A stretch of 64,000 nucleotides of DNA from Pyrrhoderma lamaoense. Taxonomy: Eukaryota; Basidiomycota; Agaricomycetes; Hymenochaetales; Hymenochaetaceae. The number at the start of each line of letters is the position of its first letter. Within the stretch, counting starts at the first letter, position 1. The notes under the pieces are model-generated. The model had not been told where the DNA came from, searched no databases, and saw only the letters and a list, made by a program, of their open reading frames with translations. Of the stretch, positions 25,845-38,480 are shown piece by piece. The DNA is taken from contig NBAZ01000001.1 of assembly GCA_002794735.1 (NCBI GenBank), positions 372,001-436,000 on the forward strand. Direction: 5' to 3'. A program made the translations under genes and the position numbers.

Positions 25845-28576
25845 TCATGCAACATACACATAAACCCGGGCTTGTCTTCGTCTCTTCTCATATATTCAGC
25901 TTCAATTAGAGATTCAAATCTAGCTTTAATCATGCTGACGTCCGGCTGGAAGTGCTTCTTCATGGTGTCAACCGTTTCACTGATAAGTGCACCATGTGTC
26001 ATAGTCTTGTGAGCCTTCATTATTCTTACAATGGCTGCGTCGAGTAGACTCTTGCGCTCCATTTCGATAGCTCCGCGTGTTTTCTGAGTCTCTTCCGGCT
26101 AAAAGAGAACTGTGAGACTATTAAAGTGCGGCACTGAGAGAAAAGACACATACTGTCTCCTTAGCCTGAATCGAGTTGATATGGATGCGTGCGCGTTCAT
26201 CCGTGAACTCTGCATTATAAACAAACATATCCGAATCATTGATATCTCTACCGACGGGCCTTTTCTTCAAAACCTTCTTTTTCGCACACGCAAGCGATTG
26301 GAGCGTTCGGCGCAGTTCACCATCCTCTGTTGATATGACGTAGTACATTATTAACGTCACGTTTCAATTCTTAGAGAAAATATGCGAACCTATCTGCGTT
26401 TGTTCCTTTATTTCTTTAAATCCAATTTCATCTTGTTCGTTGAAAAGAAGAAGGACAAGAGCTTGATATAAGCTAACTTGCAACTCTTGTCTCCCGCCTT
26501 AAATCGTGCGCGAAGTTGAGCAGTCCCCAATGAATGGTCAAAGACCAGCTTTCTTCCCTTATGTTTTCTGGTGTAATAATCCTGAAATGCAGCAAGTTCA
26601 GTCTGCATGAATGCAGGTAGAAGTGCCGCTTCTTTGCGCCGTGTTGAGAAGGGCCAAGATGCTGCCTCAAGTACCATAGCAGAAAAATTATGTCCAGAAG
26701 TCTCTGAACGCTTGCTGAAATCCTGTAATAATTCTTTTGACAGTGTAAGATCACGGAACATTGGATCTCCCATGTTAAATTCCGGGTCATAGTTATCTTT
26801 AAGTTTCTTCAATACGGAGCGTTCAAAGTCATCTGAAGCACTACGCTGAGTAAGCAGACGCTTGGCTAGGGCACGATGGTAGAAAGTGCGGAAGACATCC
26901 TTGTCTTGAGTGTAACTATATAGGGAAAGAATCTCATCTAGCCTCCGCTCGTATACTTCATCTGATTCTCCCTTCTGACCTCGACGCATCTCGCGGTCCA
27001 GGGTTTTAGCAATCATTTCCGCTGGTTTGATTCTACGTTGTTTGAATCCAGAGAGGAAAGAATCTGCCACGGCGTGCCTAAACTGTCGGTTACCCTCAAA
27101 CGCATCTGCCAGTACTGTATCATTAAAGTGCTTGAATTCAAGTAATTTTGGTATCATTTCTTCATCATGTTCCTTGTCAGTCACAATATCTGTAACCCTG
27201 TTGTGAACATGTTTTTTGAACGTTTCACAAAGCAGACTATGCCCGTCAACCCTGGCGAAGAGCTTGTATATTCGCTTGAGGCCAGTGATATCTCTATTAT
27301 CCATACAAGAAAGCAAATTTAAGCTAAGCCAGCCTAGTCGTCCTCCCAATAAGGATTCCTCAGCTACATTTTGTACTTTCGGCCAATCGAACGGGAAGTC
27401 CGCCAGAACGGCTGCAGAACGGGTCTTTTCTTCTTCAAGCCGTATATCCACATTGGCGAGAAATTGTCCAGGATCATCGCTGAGTGATTTTGCCTGATCC
27501 TCTGATTCTTTTGAGTAAAAAGAACGCGTAGATTCGACGTAAGGCTTGAGAAATAGGTCGTCGAACAAAGAGTAATCAGCCAAAATGCCGTTGAGCGATA
27601 TGATCAGTTTGCGCGATTGATGAGGCACTCTATGAGCAATATAGTCAATGTATAGCTTTGACCATATCAATCTTGTGTGTCACCTTTGCACTCTCTCTTG
27701 TGTAACCCATTCTTTGATCGAGTTGACAATGTTGATAACTATCTCCGCATTTTGTAAAACATTGAGTTTGAAGTAGTCCATTGCAAGTTGTCTACCACAA
27801 CACAGGTCATTTTCCAGAGTCCAGTACATGGTAAGAGCATTTACCTTATGTGCAGTGTACCCGGCTTTGAAGGGACAAATGCACGGTCAAGATATGTTAA
27901 GATAGCTTCAAGAAAGCTTATTGCTGTATTAAACCACTCTAGATAGAAGACCAGCTCGTTCAACCATATCTGGGGTGTCCCTCCAAAGGATGTTAAGCGT
28001 TTACTGATAGCTTTCACGGATTCTCTTAATTCGAATTGTAGCTTATCATGTATCCACTGTCCTTTCCCGACAAATAGAACCGCCGTTTGAACACTCTGGA
28101 AAATATTTTCATATATGAATGCCCATGGTGATGGTCCATGCGAGCTAGATTCCGGAGGAAGGAGTATATTATGTATTGCATGTTGTACAGAACGTAGAAG
28201 AGAGTCAACATATGAGTCGGTTAATTCATTAACTCATATTAAAGGATATTAGCATTCTATCCAGATATCTATTACATGTACAATGTATCTACTAACCTGG
28301 AGGATTGATTAGTGTAAGATTTTTGACACCATCCGAGGCCGTATCATCTCTACACTTTGCTTTCCCTTTATCTCTTGATGTTGTATGGTCCACATCTCCT
28401 TCTAATCGAGCTGCTTTCCGGGGAGGACTTGTGCTTCCGCTCGACTGACTTGACGGGGAATTTTTTATCGTCAAGCTTGGAGATACGTGTAAGCTTGGCT
28501 GATACTTTGATAGTCCACTGGACTGAGAAGGGAAATCTAGCAAATTGATAACGTCGAGTTCTGTGGTTGTCGACAT
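25845..28576 (-). CDS. CUL4: Cullin-4, scaffold of CRL4 ubiquitin ligases
   Basis: Six minus-strand exons: 28297-28576, 27845-28232, 27684-27791, 26390-27629, 26154-26326, 25845-26098, about 814 residues. Cullin repeats occupy the first two thirds (YLDRAFV, then [18 protein letters not shown]). The cullin homology domain follows ([11 protein letters not shown], then [16 protein letters not shown]). The Nedd8 domain has [21 protein letters not shown] and the neddylation segment [12 protein letters not shown], whose lysine is the conserved modification site. These subfamily features point to CUL4, which pairs with RBX1 and DDB1. The first 90 residues are Ser/Pro-rich. Two one-base gaps are needed: near 26485 (to read the family motif [12 protein letters not shown]) and near 25861-25865 (a GGG run, after which the protein ends in the family-typical VYVYVA). 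Both lie in homopolymers. Confidence 0.92.
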
Positions 28577-29214
28577 GCTGGATAATTATTAGTAATTGAT
28601 GAGTTACTTTGGACGTTAATAGTTGACGACCAAAACATATATTACGTAATAGTTCTTTCGGTCCTTCGTCTCCTTTTCTTAGAAATACCCTCAAGCTTTG
28701 ATAGTAGATTCACAATTAGGTTGGTTTATCTCCCATATCGTTTACAAAAAAGTCTGTGAATCAGGACAAAAATACTAGGCTCTGATAAAGTTACCCTTAC
28801 AAAAGGTATGTGACTATAAATCTATGGAGATACATACAATAATCTACTTAGTCAAATATTTCGATGCTCTAAAGCCTTGAATTGTCAAAGTTAGCAGTGC
28901 ACTAAGGGGTCTCGAAGTCCAACTAATCCTCCTTAAGCTTACCATACCCAAAGCCACATACCTCTTGTTTCCCAACACGATCCATATTCATGGTTCGTGT
29001 GGCCCACACCAAAGTTTTTCTTGTCTCCGAACTCATAATATAATACGGCTATACAAAGGGTCGGCACGCTCTCAGTGCACCGAAGTCTTACTCTCTTATA
29101 GTTTGCATAATAATTCAAACCGGTCCAATGTTACTAACGCAAGTAGATAACGTCTTCGGTAAGTATCAGAGACCGTATCAGGGAACTAGACAGATCCCGA
29201 GACGAGCTTCGTTC
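28577..29214. other. Intergenic, CUL4 promoter side
   Basis: About 640 bp between the CUL4 start and the end of the next minus-strand gene. I see no coding signal or structured element beyond short frames. The CUL4 promoter should lie in the first few hundred bases. Confidence 0.4.
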
Positions 29215-29878
29215 TCAGTTCTGGAGGGTGATGATGCCATTAGCCGCAACGGAATGATATAAGTTGAAATGAAGATTTTCTGCAACAATGCTTTTCAACC
29301 CCGGAAAAGAACGTCTCAGATGTTCATGAGTAATGCCGACACCTTGCGTGATGCTTACAATTGAGCGAAGCTTAACCAGGAACGTACCACTTACAAAACG
29401 CTCCTTTGTATGTGGACCGACACAGTCTCGTCCCGAAAAACCCGTATATTTGGAAGTCAAACTTGCTGTTGAGACAAAGACAGGCCTCGTACTCAAGGAT
29501 ATCTAATAGCTATACTTGAGAAAAGATAGGATACAGTTACTTGATAACTTGGGGACGGTAGAATATCCCCATAAAGGCGTAACTCCTTCAGGTACACGTA
29601 TTTGTAATATCGCATGAAGATGTTGACTATCGCTTCAGTCCGATACCCTTTGTTTGACACCGTGAATTTATGGATATGAATGAGCAAAGAAAATTACTTC
29701 CCAAGTAGAGGGACTCCGTGACTACATAAGCAATAGCTTTGACTTTCAGTGCGACTAGAGCCTTTGTATTTAAAACACATTGGTCAATGCCGATATGGTT
29801 TTGATACGATAATACAGCATAATGTTCAAGCAGAGAGCATATAGAGATGGACCTGATCTGAATTGTCTTGTATAGCAT
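29215..29878 (-). CDS. Unrecognised spliced gene (5' end not defined)
   Basis: Three minus-strand segments join with canonical splice sites and matching phases: from about 29878 to 29698, then 29541-29647, then 29215-29502. The joined translation contains TKALVALKVKAIAYVVTESL, YRTEAIVNIFMRYYKYVYL, FSGRDCVGPHTKERFVSG and GVGITHEHLRRSFPGLKSIV, ending NGIITLQN. The composition is that of an ordinary globular protein, unlike the low-complexity frames nearby. I do not recognise the family and assign no function. Further 5' exons may lie in 29880-30400. It could also be a decayed gene. The two consistent splice junctions are the main support. Confidence 0.5.
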
Positions 29879-30420
29879 ATCCTAGCCCTACACGCCTATC
29901 TCGTATCTTTCAGTTTAGTATTTTGCCGCGCACGCGATGAAATCACCTTCGTTCTGTTGACAGAACACTTAGTCTCGCTGAAGTGCTCTTCAGCCACACC
30001 AGATACAGTACATAAGGACCTTTATATCAGTATATCAGAAAGGGTACCTTTCTGGGAATAATCACATGGGACAGTCCACGACATGTTACATTGTGTTCAC
30101 CTCATTGGCTTCGAACAATAAAGAACTGCCATGACTAATTCGAATTATACCCCTCAAAACCAGAAGAACAGTCTACCGAGTACGGTAAAGTCTGTTCTGT
30201 GGGTTCAAGCTACTGTGCCAAGCGCTAGAGGAGATCTTGATCCGTAGGTATCATTGAATATTGAATTTTGTTGGTAAAGCAAAAATGAGTTCACCATACG
30301 ATGTTATGCAGGTGCGTCAAACGAATTATATATGGTCGAAGTATTTGGCTTCAACATATAAGACTTTCATCTCATGACTATTGATCTATTAAAGACAAAC
30401 ATATATACCTCTTTTATTCA
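29879..30420. other. Interval between the unrecognised gene and TRM2
   Basis: About 540 bp with no identifiable coding exon. It may hold the 5' exons and promoter of the minus-strand gene ending at 29215, and the TRM2 3' UTR. Confidence 0.4.
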
Positions 30421-32607
30421 TCAATGATCTAACCGTAGAACAGCAACCGATTCAACATGTGCCGTCTGAGGGAACAGGTCAAATCCGCGTACACTTTCTA
30501 GTACGTATCTTCCTGCCCTCTTCCCTTCTTCAAACTCTACCTCACTCTTTTTCAATAACATCCCTACATCTCTCGCCTGTGTATGAACGTTACAGCTCAC
30601 ATACACCACCGTTGCACTACGGAATGCAAGTAGCTGATCAATAAAATTTTCATCACAGCCTTTTCGTGGTGGATCGATGATGACTGCAGTCTTTTCTGCT
30701 GGAAAATCAGAGACTACGTTAAATATGTCCGCAGCATCACCGGAACGGAAAGTTATATGGCCTTCGGGTAGATGATTTAGCTTGGCGTTATGAGTTGCAG
30801 AAGCTATAGACTCAGACGAGAGCTCAATCCCAGCAATAGTAGTGAAGTAGGGAGAAAGCATGATAGAGAATAAACCAGCACCACAATAAGCGTCGACTAG
30901 ATGTGTTAAGGTCGGTGAATCGGTGTTGGGTGAGGAACTGGGGAATATAGCGTTGCGAACATAGTCCACTAGAGAGACAAGTACAGAGTTATTGTTCTGA
31001 AAAAAGGAGCTGGCATTATACTCAAACAGCTTGTCCCCAACTCTTTCTCGCACTTTTCCTCGGTGATCAGTCACGATAATTTGCTCCTCTGTCTCTGCAT
31101 GACTCTCTAAGTTTTCTTCTGATGATATTCTGAGAGAATTGCGGAGTAAGAGACTAACTCCTTTTTTGTACGTGTGCATTTTTCTTCGTTCGGGGCGTTA
31201 ACTTATATTTTTATCCAAAGGTAGATGAGACGTACTGTTGAATTTCTTTTCTCAGATGCCCGAGGGCTTCGTTTATCAGTGGTGTTGCAATTGGACATTC
31301 CTTTGGTGACGGGTCAACTCTAATGTTATGAGACATACATATAAGTCATTTACCTCGATATCAAGAACTTCTCGAGTACCAACTTTATTGAAACCTATGG
31401 GCATGATCCTCGGTTCCGATGATGATCCATTTATAGTAGAACTTGTAACAGCTTTTCCCTTTGATCTTCGAGGCATCTTTACCGGTGCTTCAAAGTGAGG
31501 AGTAATTTTTGTCCTGTAACCGTACTGGAGGGGTGAAGGCGCCGTTGACAGGACCGTAGGTATGGAAGAACTCGATAGATCTATGGTGTTATGATCCTGT
31601 TAGAATGACTTCGACGATATGCCTTGAGACGAACAAACCAGAAAAGGTCTCATAAGCTCTAACAACAACTTCACGTTTAAGCTCCAGTTGTGTATCATAC
31701 GAGAGCATCTATGGTTGAATGTAAGAGAGATCCTCACATCGTTTCCAAGATAGTGGGCCGATGTACGTACTTGATACTGACATCCTCCACAGGTTTGAAA
31801 GTATTTACAGCGAATCCGGCTCATATCTCGCATAGACGTATTGGGTCGTACTACACCTAGAAAGTCTGCAAAGGAATGTAACCGAGCGTTCCGGTATATG
31901 CGAGCTCGAATCCTCTCCCCAGGAAGCGAAAAAGGTACTATGATTACCCATGGGCGTTTTGGGGAAGGAGAAATGGCCAGACCTTCACCTGAAAAAGAAA
32001 GTGGATAAAATTCATGTAAATTATTTATTTTTTTGGGTAAAGATATGAACTCTCAAGTAAAAGCAAAGGACTAACCATTAGATGACAGTCTATCTATTTC
32101 AATTTCCAGTTCCTCTCGAAAATCAAAAGGAGAATCTAAATCGGTTTCCTCGTTTATAGCTGTATTTACAATGTCCTGTCCCAACAGTGAGACAACTTCT
32201 CGCCAGTGTACATCTTCATGAGAATATGGCTCAATAGTAGTCATTTTACGCCTGAATTTCTTTGCACCCTTAGTCCCTTTTTTTGGTCTTCCTTGTGGTT
32301 TTAGTTCTAGTTCATTTGTAACGACCCCATGTACATTGTTTGATATTAATGGCATTGTAGTCAATTTGCCATTTTGGGGAGCTTCTTGGAAGGGTGAAGG
32401 AGATTGAGAACGTCGTTTTTTATCCGCTGTACATATAGCACTTGAAGGACTAGGTAGCCTTTTTTCGCCAGTTTTTGGGCTTTCCATATTTAGTCTGTTC
32501 AGAAGACCTAGATGTCGTTGGTGTACACGAGGAAGTCCTCGAAACATAGAAAGCATCACACTGGGCCTGACCAGTGACACGCGCGTTGACAGTACACTTT
32601 CGATCAC
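30421..32607 (-). CDS. TRM2: tRNA (uracil-5-)-methyltransferase TRM2
   Basis: Makes 5-methyluridine at position 54 of tRNA using S-adenosylmethionine. Six exons: 32076-32607, 31771-31988, 31639-31708, 31354-31580, 31236-31300, 30421-31183. They sum to 1875 nt (624 residues) with no frame break. The N-terminal 150 residues are basic and low in complexity, with possible nuclear signals (GRPKKGTKGAKKFRRK). A TRAM-like segment (WVIIVPFSLPGERIRARIYR) follows. Next comes a cysteine motif, CKYFQTCGGCQYQ, of the RumA/TrmA iron-sulfur type. The catalytic half has VDAYCGAGLFSIML (SAM motif), IIDPPRKGCDENF and VYVSCNVHTQARD, whose Cys is the conserved nucleophile. The motif LDIEECPIATP fixes one splice junction. 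The first ATG at 32607 is used; Met codons some 50 nt further in are alternatives. Confidence 0.92.
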
Positions 32608-32730
32608 GACGTTTCGGGTACCACAAAGTATAACTTGTTTATCATATCTCAGTTGACCCCAGGATCAGCAACTTCTGGGACAAAATCGAATCTGTAGGTG
32701 TCCATCTGGATAGCAGGAGAAGTGATAGGC
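32608..32730. promoter_or_regulatory. Short bidirectional promoter, TRM2/UBR1
   Basis: Only about 120 bp separates the divergent TRM2 and UBR1 start codons. Both promoters must therefore overlap each other or the 5' coding ends. If either start is really further in, the gap grows by about 50 bp on each side. Confidence 0.5.
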
Positions 32731-35700
32731 ATGTCGCGCTTGACATCCCTTTTCTCTCTCAACGTAGGTGGGGCGAGTTCAATGAGTCCACAGAACAGGA
32801 CTACAGACGGCCTTACCCGCCTACGATTTACACTTGAGACGCTTCCTGGTTCTAAAAAGTATATATTTTCACCAGAAACGCGCTCCGAAATATATTCCGA
32901 GCTATATGATACCTTTTGGGGGCCTCATGGCTCATACTTTGTTCCAAGTGCCGCTGCGTACTTGCCCATGACCACACCTCTCAGTGAGGCTCAAGTTAAG
33001 TATACATTTCATGGGGCTGGATCAGAACCTCCAATTATACCAGGAAAACCATGTGGACATATATTCGCAAAAGGAGAGAGTTGTTATCGGTGCAAGTTAG
33101 TATCTTTATACACACTTAAAGGTCTCTGATTATTCACCTCAAATCATAGAGATTGTGCACTAGATGATAGCTGTGTTCTGTGTGCACGATGTTTTCACGC
33201 TACAAGCCACGAGGGCCATAATGTCACTTTCTACATAGCTCAACAGTCCGGAGGTTGCTGTGACTGCGGTGATCAGGAGGCATGGCGTAGCTCCTTAGGC
33301 TGTCGTTATCATCCACCTGCTACTGAATCAAACCAGGTCCAGAGCGTACTCCAAAGGCAGCCCCAAGAGTGCTTGATGTTTCTTCGGACTCTCCAAGCCG
33401 AGCGGGCGTTCCCCCGGAGCTATTGGACTCAATGTCCCGTACAGTGGCATACACTCTAGATTTTATCCTTGATACTCTCGACTATTCTCCTGATGAAACA
33501 TTCTTACCCACAAGCGAAGAAGCTCTCGTAGAACAAGTGACTGCCGATCCTCTACGCAAAGACTTGTATACTGTTGTAGTCTGGAATGATGATAAACACT
33601 CATTTGATGAAGTTATCCGACATCTGGCTGATACCTGTGGATGCAGTTATGAAGAAGCAGCAAGAATGACAAGTAAAATTGATGAGCATGGTCGGGATAT
33701 TGTTGAGATGAATAATTATAGTCCTCGTCTACTTGAGATTGCTTCTGCCATCGCGAAGATTGATCTTGGGGTAACCGTTCGCAGGGCCTATGACTCCTTT
33801 CGAGAACAGATAGCCAGCGTCCTTATTGAATGGTTACTAGACTTAACGAAGTGTCGACTTTTGTCAGACACCAATATCATTCGGGAGGTGATTGCGACGG
33901 AATTTTTCAACCCTCGACGAAAGGATATCAGCGCTCTGCTGCAAATTGAGGAATGCGCGAAGGTATTGCAAGAGATTAATAATCCTTCCAGGCTGGATTG
34001 GATGTTCTTGTACCATACAAGGTTATGGAAAAAACCAAGGCTGAGCTTAAAAGAGATTTATGTCTCAATCCTTACATTGAGCCATGATCATAAAATCAAA
34101 CTTGGTGAGTTGTAACTCTTATCTCCTCAGAAAATATTGGATACCTAAACAGCTGAGTAGCAACACATTTTGCAAACGTCTATCACTGGATAATCGACTC
34201 ATATCTTCTGGTCGACCGGGAGGCTGAGACTTCAATCAAATATTTTGCTCTACAGCTCTTTACCGTTCCCTCTGTTGCAGAGCATATAGTACAAAGCCAC
34301 CGACTTATCTCTCGCCTCTTGGCTATTATCACATCCTTTTTCACAAATCAGATACATGCCAAACGTGTCTGTTTCCCTCCAGACCCTCACGCACTGATCG
34401 ATGTGGACACGTTTCCGTTCAAGTCAAAACGGTTCATGCCCGTGTTTAGTGACCTACGATACATCGCACATAATCGGAGTGTGCAGCATCTCATTGCGCA
34501 CGATCCAAGTTATATCTCTGAATTCGCATCAACTTGTAAGCTGTTCATGTGCATCAATCCAAATAAGCGTGCAGCTGCGAATCATGTTGAATATGAGACG
34601 GATTCATGGATCAGCGTATTTAATGTTACACTAAGCTTGTCTCGTGTCATCAAAGTCTATGGTGAAGCGTTTGCTTTGGCTACTCCCGCAGAATTGATCA
34701 AAGCTATCCGCTGTGTTATGGATAATATATTTGAGATCCTTGCATTTTCCCCCGAGATGAGCGAAAGTCAAGGTTGAAGTTCGAACGTATCGAAACGCAT
34801 AAAGTGACCGTCGGCCCAGTTTATCTTTCTGCGGTCGACTTTGATATCATGGAAGGTTGGGTTAGCTTTCACCATTCTCTACACTGGTTGTTGGCCGAAC
34901 TTTTCAAACATGTCAATCTGCTTAGCGATGAAGCCTTGCAACCTTACGGGTATGTCTCTATGCTAGACTCTATTAGAAATACTTATAGCATGGATGATAT
35001 TCTTGGCCTAATTGACTTCCCATTGCGAGGTGAGTATTAGGTATTATTCATAAATAACATTATTTAACTATTCCCATGGCAAGTGCTTGCAATGATCGCT
35101 CAGATCCGATCAGGGCTTTGGGTGAGGAATGGCTTTGTCATTCGTGGTCAGCTGCTCCATTACCGAGATTACATGCTTCGTGAACTTTGTTATGATCAGG
35201 ATCTCTTCATCCTCCAGTCCGCATTTGTGCTCCTGAATAATACGGACTCAGTGCTGATTGCTGTTATTGATCGTTTCCAATTGGTGGATTGGTTCAATGG
35301 AAATACTAAAGCTGGCGTCTACGAAGGTGAAAAGCTGTTTTGTATGGTCGAGGAGATACTTTATATCTTCATAACCATCCTTAGCGAAACCGCGAATGCG
35401 AGTCAGATGAGCTTGCGAGATGCTATACGACGAGAAGTCATTCATGCTCTAGCTGTGGGGCCGTGTCCCTATACTGATTTAGTGAAGCGTGTCGCAGAGC
35501 GGATGGTAGATGACGTCTGCTTTGACCATGTCTTACGTGAAGTAGCAACATTTCGCGCTCCGGAATCGATAATGGATACCGGAATTTATGAGCTAAAAGA
35601 CGAATGTTTTGACGAGGTTAATCCTTTCTTCTATCATTATAACCGAAATAAAAGAGAGGAAGCAGAAACCATACTCAAAGCAAGATTAAAGAAAAAATTG

Positions 35701-38480
35701 GGAGTAGCAGACCCTGTTATAATCCCTCAGCCAGTCGACATCCCCTCTGGGCCTTATCGAGTGATCTTGACGGTATTCGACTCTAAAGTACTTCTCTGGG
35801 TTATGTTCTACTGCATAAGCAACATTTTGAAGGAAACTGATTTGAAGGACGAGCCACCGCCCTCTTCTGAAGCTATTCTAGACCAGGCAGTTCATCTCAT
35901 CATGTTGGCTATCGTTGAACGTGGACAGAAGTTTGCGGAAATAGCTTTGACAGTGAAAGTGGAGGGTGAAAAAGATCTCGTTGATGTACTTTGTTCTTTA
36001 GGGAACCACCGCATACATAAAGCTTATAAATCCCGTGTAGAATGGGTCTTAGACCGTTTAGAGGAATGTTATCCGTCAGAGGTTAAAGCGAAGCGGGCAC
36101 CATATCGGACTCCAGATACACCTACTGATCCTGATGAAGCGAAAAAGCGGGCTGCCAAGGCAAGGCAAGCTGCTATTATGAAACAAATGAAAGCTCAGCA
36201 ATCGAGTTTTGCCCTGAACTTTGAAGAAGATATTGATGAAGATGAGGAGGACAAAGAGATGGTTGAACCGGATGACACTCCTGTCTCTTTTGGTACATGT
36301 ATCGTCTGTCAAGAAGATCTGAATTCATCGAAAGGGTTTGGTGCCTTAGGGTTGATTCAACCTAGTCGACTTATCAGGAAACATCCTGACGGACAAGTTG
36401 CTTATGTCAGTGAAGCTTTACAAAACCCGGAGAATATGGACAAGTCTCTCCCTTCACGCTTCAACAATCGATTCCCTCCTGAGAACGCAGAGGCTAGAGA
36501 TGCTCAGAAAAGAGCAAACTTGCCACAAATCGAGGGTTACCCTTCTCATTCTACAAGATTTGGGCTTGTTGGGTCAATATGCTCTCACATGATGCATCTA
36601 GACTGCTTCCAGGTCTATAATGTTTCTATCAAGCATAGGCACAGAGCACAGGGACAACGCAACCATCCGGAAAGCATTGCAAGAAAGGAGTACTTATGCC
36701 CCTTGTGCAAAAGCCTAGGAAATGTTGTTATCCCTGTTTCAAAACCCTCCACTGTCGAGCTCAACGGCCAGCCATTCCCAGATTGGGTTCGTTCTGTGGG
36801 CATCACAATTTTGAAGTCGAAGCCAGATCCTCAACTGGACGCGTCACAAGCAAAAACTGGTACAGGGGAATTTGTCTTCTGGGCTGCCCAAGATAGTGGA
36901 TACATACCCTTTGGAAAGTCTGCCCAAGACTTTGACGTTGACTACTACAAGATGCTCGATACTCTGATTGTTGTAACAAAGAATTTCTCGCAACAGACCC
37001 GGCATCTTCGGGAAAGGCCAGAACCTGAAATCAGTGAAAGAGGGGCAGGTCTGTATTTGCCTGAAGATCTGATTGGATACACCCTTGGTACAATTGAAGT
37101 TGCACAGCGTGGTATGGGAGATGGAACATCGATGATGGTCGATAAGGTAACGGATTCGACATATCTAATGATTCGTGGGATGGTCTCGAACTTGACGAAA
37201 CTCGCTGCTCTCCACTTCAAAGCCAGGCCTGATGGGGGTAGGGATGCCATAAGACAGGCAATCGTGAAGCGCCTTTTGCCAGAATGGAGCAGAACTACTC
37301 TGACTTCTTTACCGTATCCACTATTACTACGTGATCCTCTCACTATTCTTGTGGAAACGGCTGCAGTTGCACCAGACATGTTACGACATGTCCTCATTCC
37401 TTTATATTATGCATGTCTAGCACGTACTGTGATAGGTTTGGTATATGTTTTGAACAAGTGCCGAGCATCGCAAACCGTGGCAATTCCTAATCAAGGATAT
37501 AGCTCCATGTTTGGTGACCTGCGCACATTCTGCACATCCGTTGTGCGACAGTCGCCTGTCATTGAACACACAGCAGAAATAGTTTTTGATTCTTTGGAGA
37601 ACATCGTATGGAAAAGCTTCTATACACGTTCACTCTCCCTTTTCTAAGACGTGCAGCTATTCTGTGTCGTGCAATACTTCCTTCTCAATTTCCGTCCCCT
37701 GAGGGTATGTCAGACAACTGTGAATATTCCCGGCTTCTTCAAATGCTCGGCATCCCCCCTCTTTCCGAGCTCTCGACAAATGATACCCTAAAAACACTTT
37801 TACATGGTTGGTGTTCACATTATGGGCAGTCACATGCAGCTTCGCAGCTCAATTGTGGGGTGACACTAGAATATTCGTCTATCTACCGTATAGCGGAGCT
37901 CCCGCTTGTCTTGGATAGTTTATTTACGGAAGAAGAAAGAATGATGGTTTGTAGGAAGTGTAAGACTGTACCCGTGGATGCAGCTGTTTGTCTCTTATGT
38001 GGAACTGTATGTTGCATGCAAAGTCACTGCTGTAAAGACACTGACGGAAAAGAACGTGGGGAGTGCAACCTCCATACGAGAGAGTGAGATTTCAAAAACT
38101 ATGTTTCTGAAATTTTCTATACTGAAGGACTTCTAACTCTTATCAGTTGCGGAGGTGCTATCGGTGTATATTTCCTAGTTAAGCGTTGCTCACTACTTTA
38201 CCTCTATGCTGGAAATGGGTCCTTTGTACAAGCTCCATTTCTTGATGTCCATGGGGAAGTAGATGCCTCTATGCGGTAAGCCTATTGTTCTCTTCATTCC
38301 CTTCTCTGATGAGTACTGACTAGTGAGAAATCTCATCTTTACAGGAGAGGGCGTCGGCAATACTTGCATCATGCCCGATGGGAAGAAGTCCGGAAAACGT
38401 GGCTTAATCACGGCATTCCAACACTAATCGCCCGCAAACTTGAAAGCACTGTAGATAACGGTGGTTGGGAAACTCTATAG
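32731..38480 (+). CDS. UBR1: E3 ubiquitin ligase UBR1 (N-recognin)
   Basis: Recognises destabilising N-terminal residues in the Arg/N-degron pathway. Exons: 32731-33095, 33150-34104, 34161-35029, 35084-38083, 38147-38276, 38345-38480, about 1,818 residues. The UBR box is at 33055-33320 (PCGHIFAKGESCYRCK, then GGCCDCGDQEAWRSSLGCRYH). The ClpS-like type-2 domain is near 33540-33800 (YTVVVWNDDKHSFDEVIRHL). A RING-H2 lies at 36295-36740 (CIVCQEDL, then CSHMMHLDCF, then CPLCKSLGN). The C-terminal cysteine-rich autoinhibitory domain follows (CRKCKTVPVDAAVCLLCGT). Frame discontinuities: near 33338 (A-run), near 37616 (A-run, within VWKKLLYTFTLPFLRR) and near 38219 (an extra G in GGG). Near 34770 either one base is missing or a 47- or 53-nt intron ends at 34821. 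The gene should be essential for N-degron turnover, so sequence error is more likely than decay. Confidence 0.93.

Noticed and set aside
26473..26790. Overlapping plus- and minus-strand open frames inside CUL4, UBR1 and the WD40 exons
   Set aside because: Shadows of the coding strand: no start context and no family match, and they are explained fully by the genes on the other frame or strand.
31301..31353. Frameshifts suspected in TRM2 between exons 3, 4, 5 and 6
   Set aside because: Longer introns of 53-58 nt with later acceptors restore frame and the motif LDIEECPIATP; the whole gene then sums to a multiple of three.
34773..34821. Definite frameshift in UBR1
   Set aside because: A 47- or 53-nt intron ending at 34821 is phase-compatible, so this site cannot be counted as a certain sequence error. 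Coding similarity of the skipped part leaves it open.
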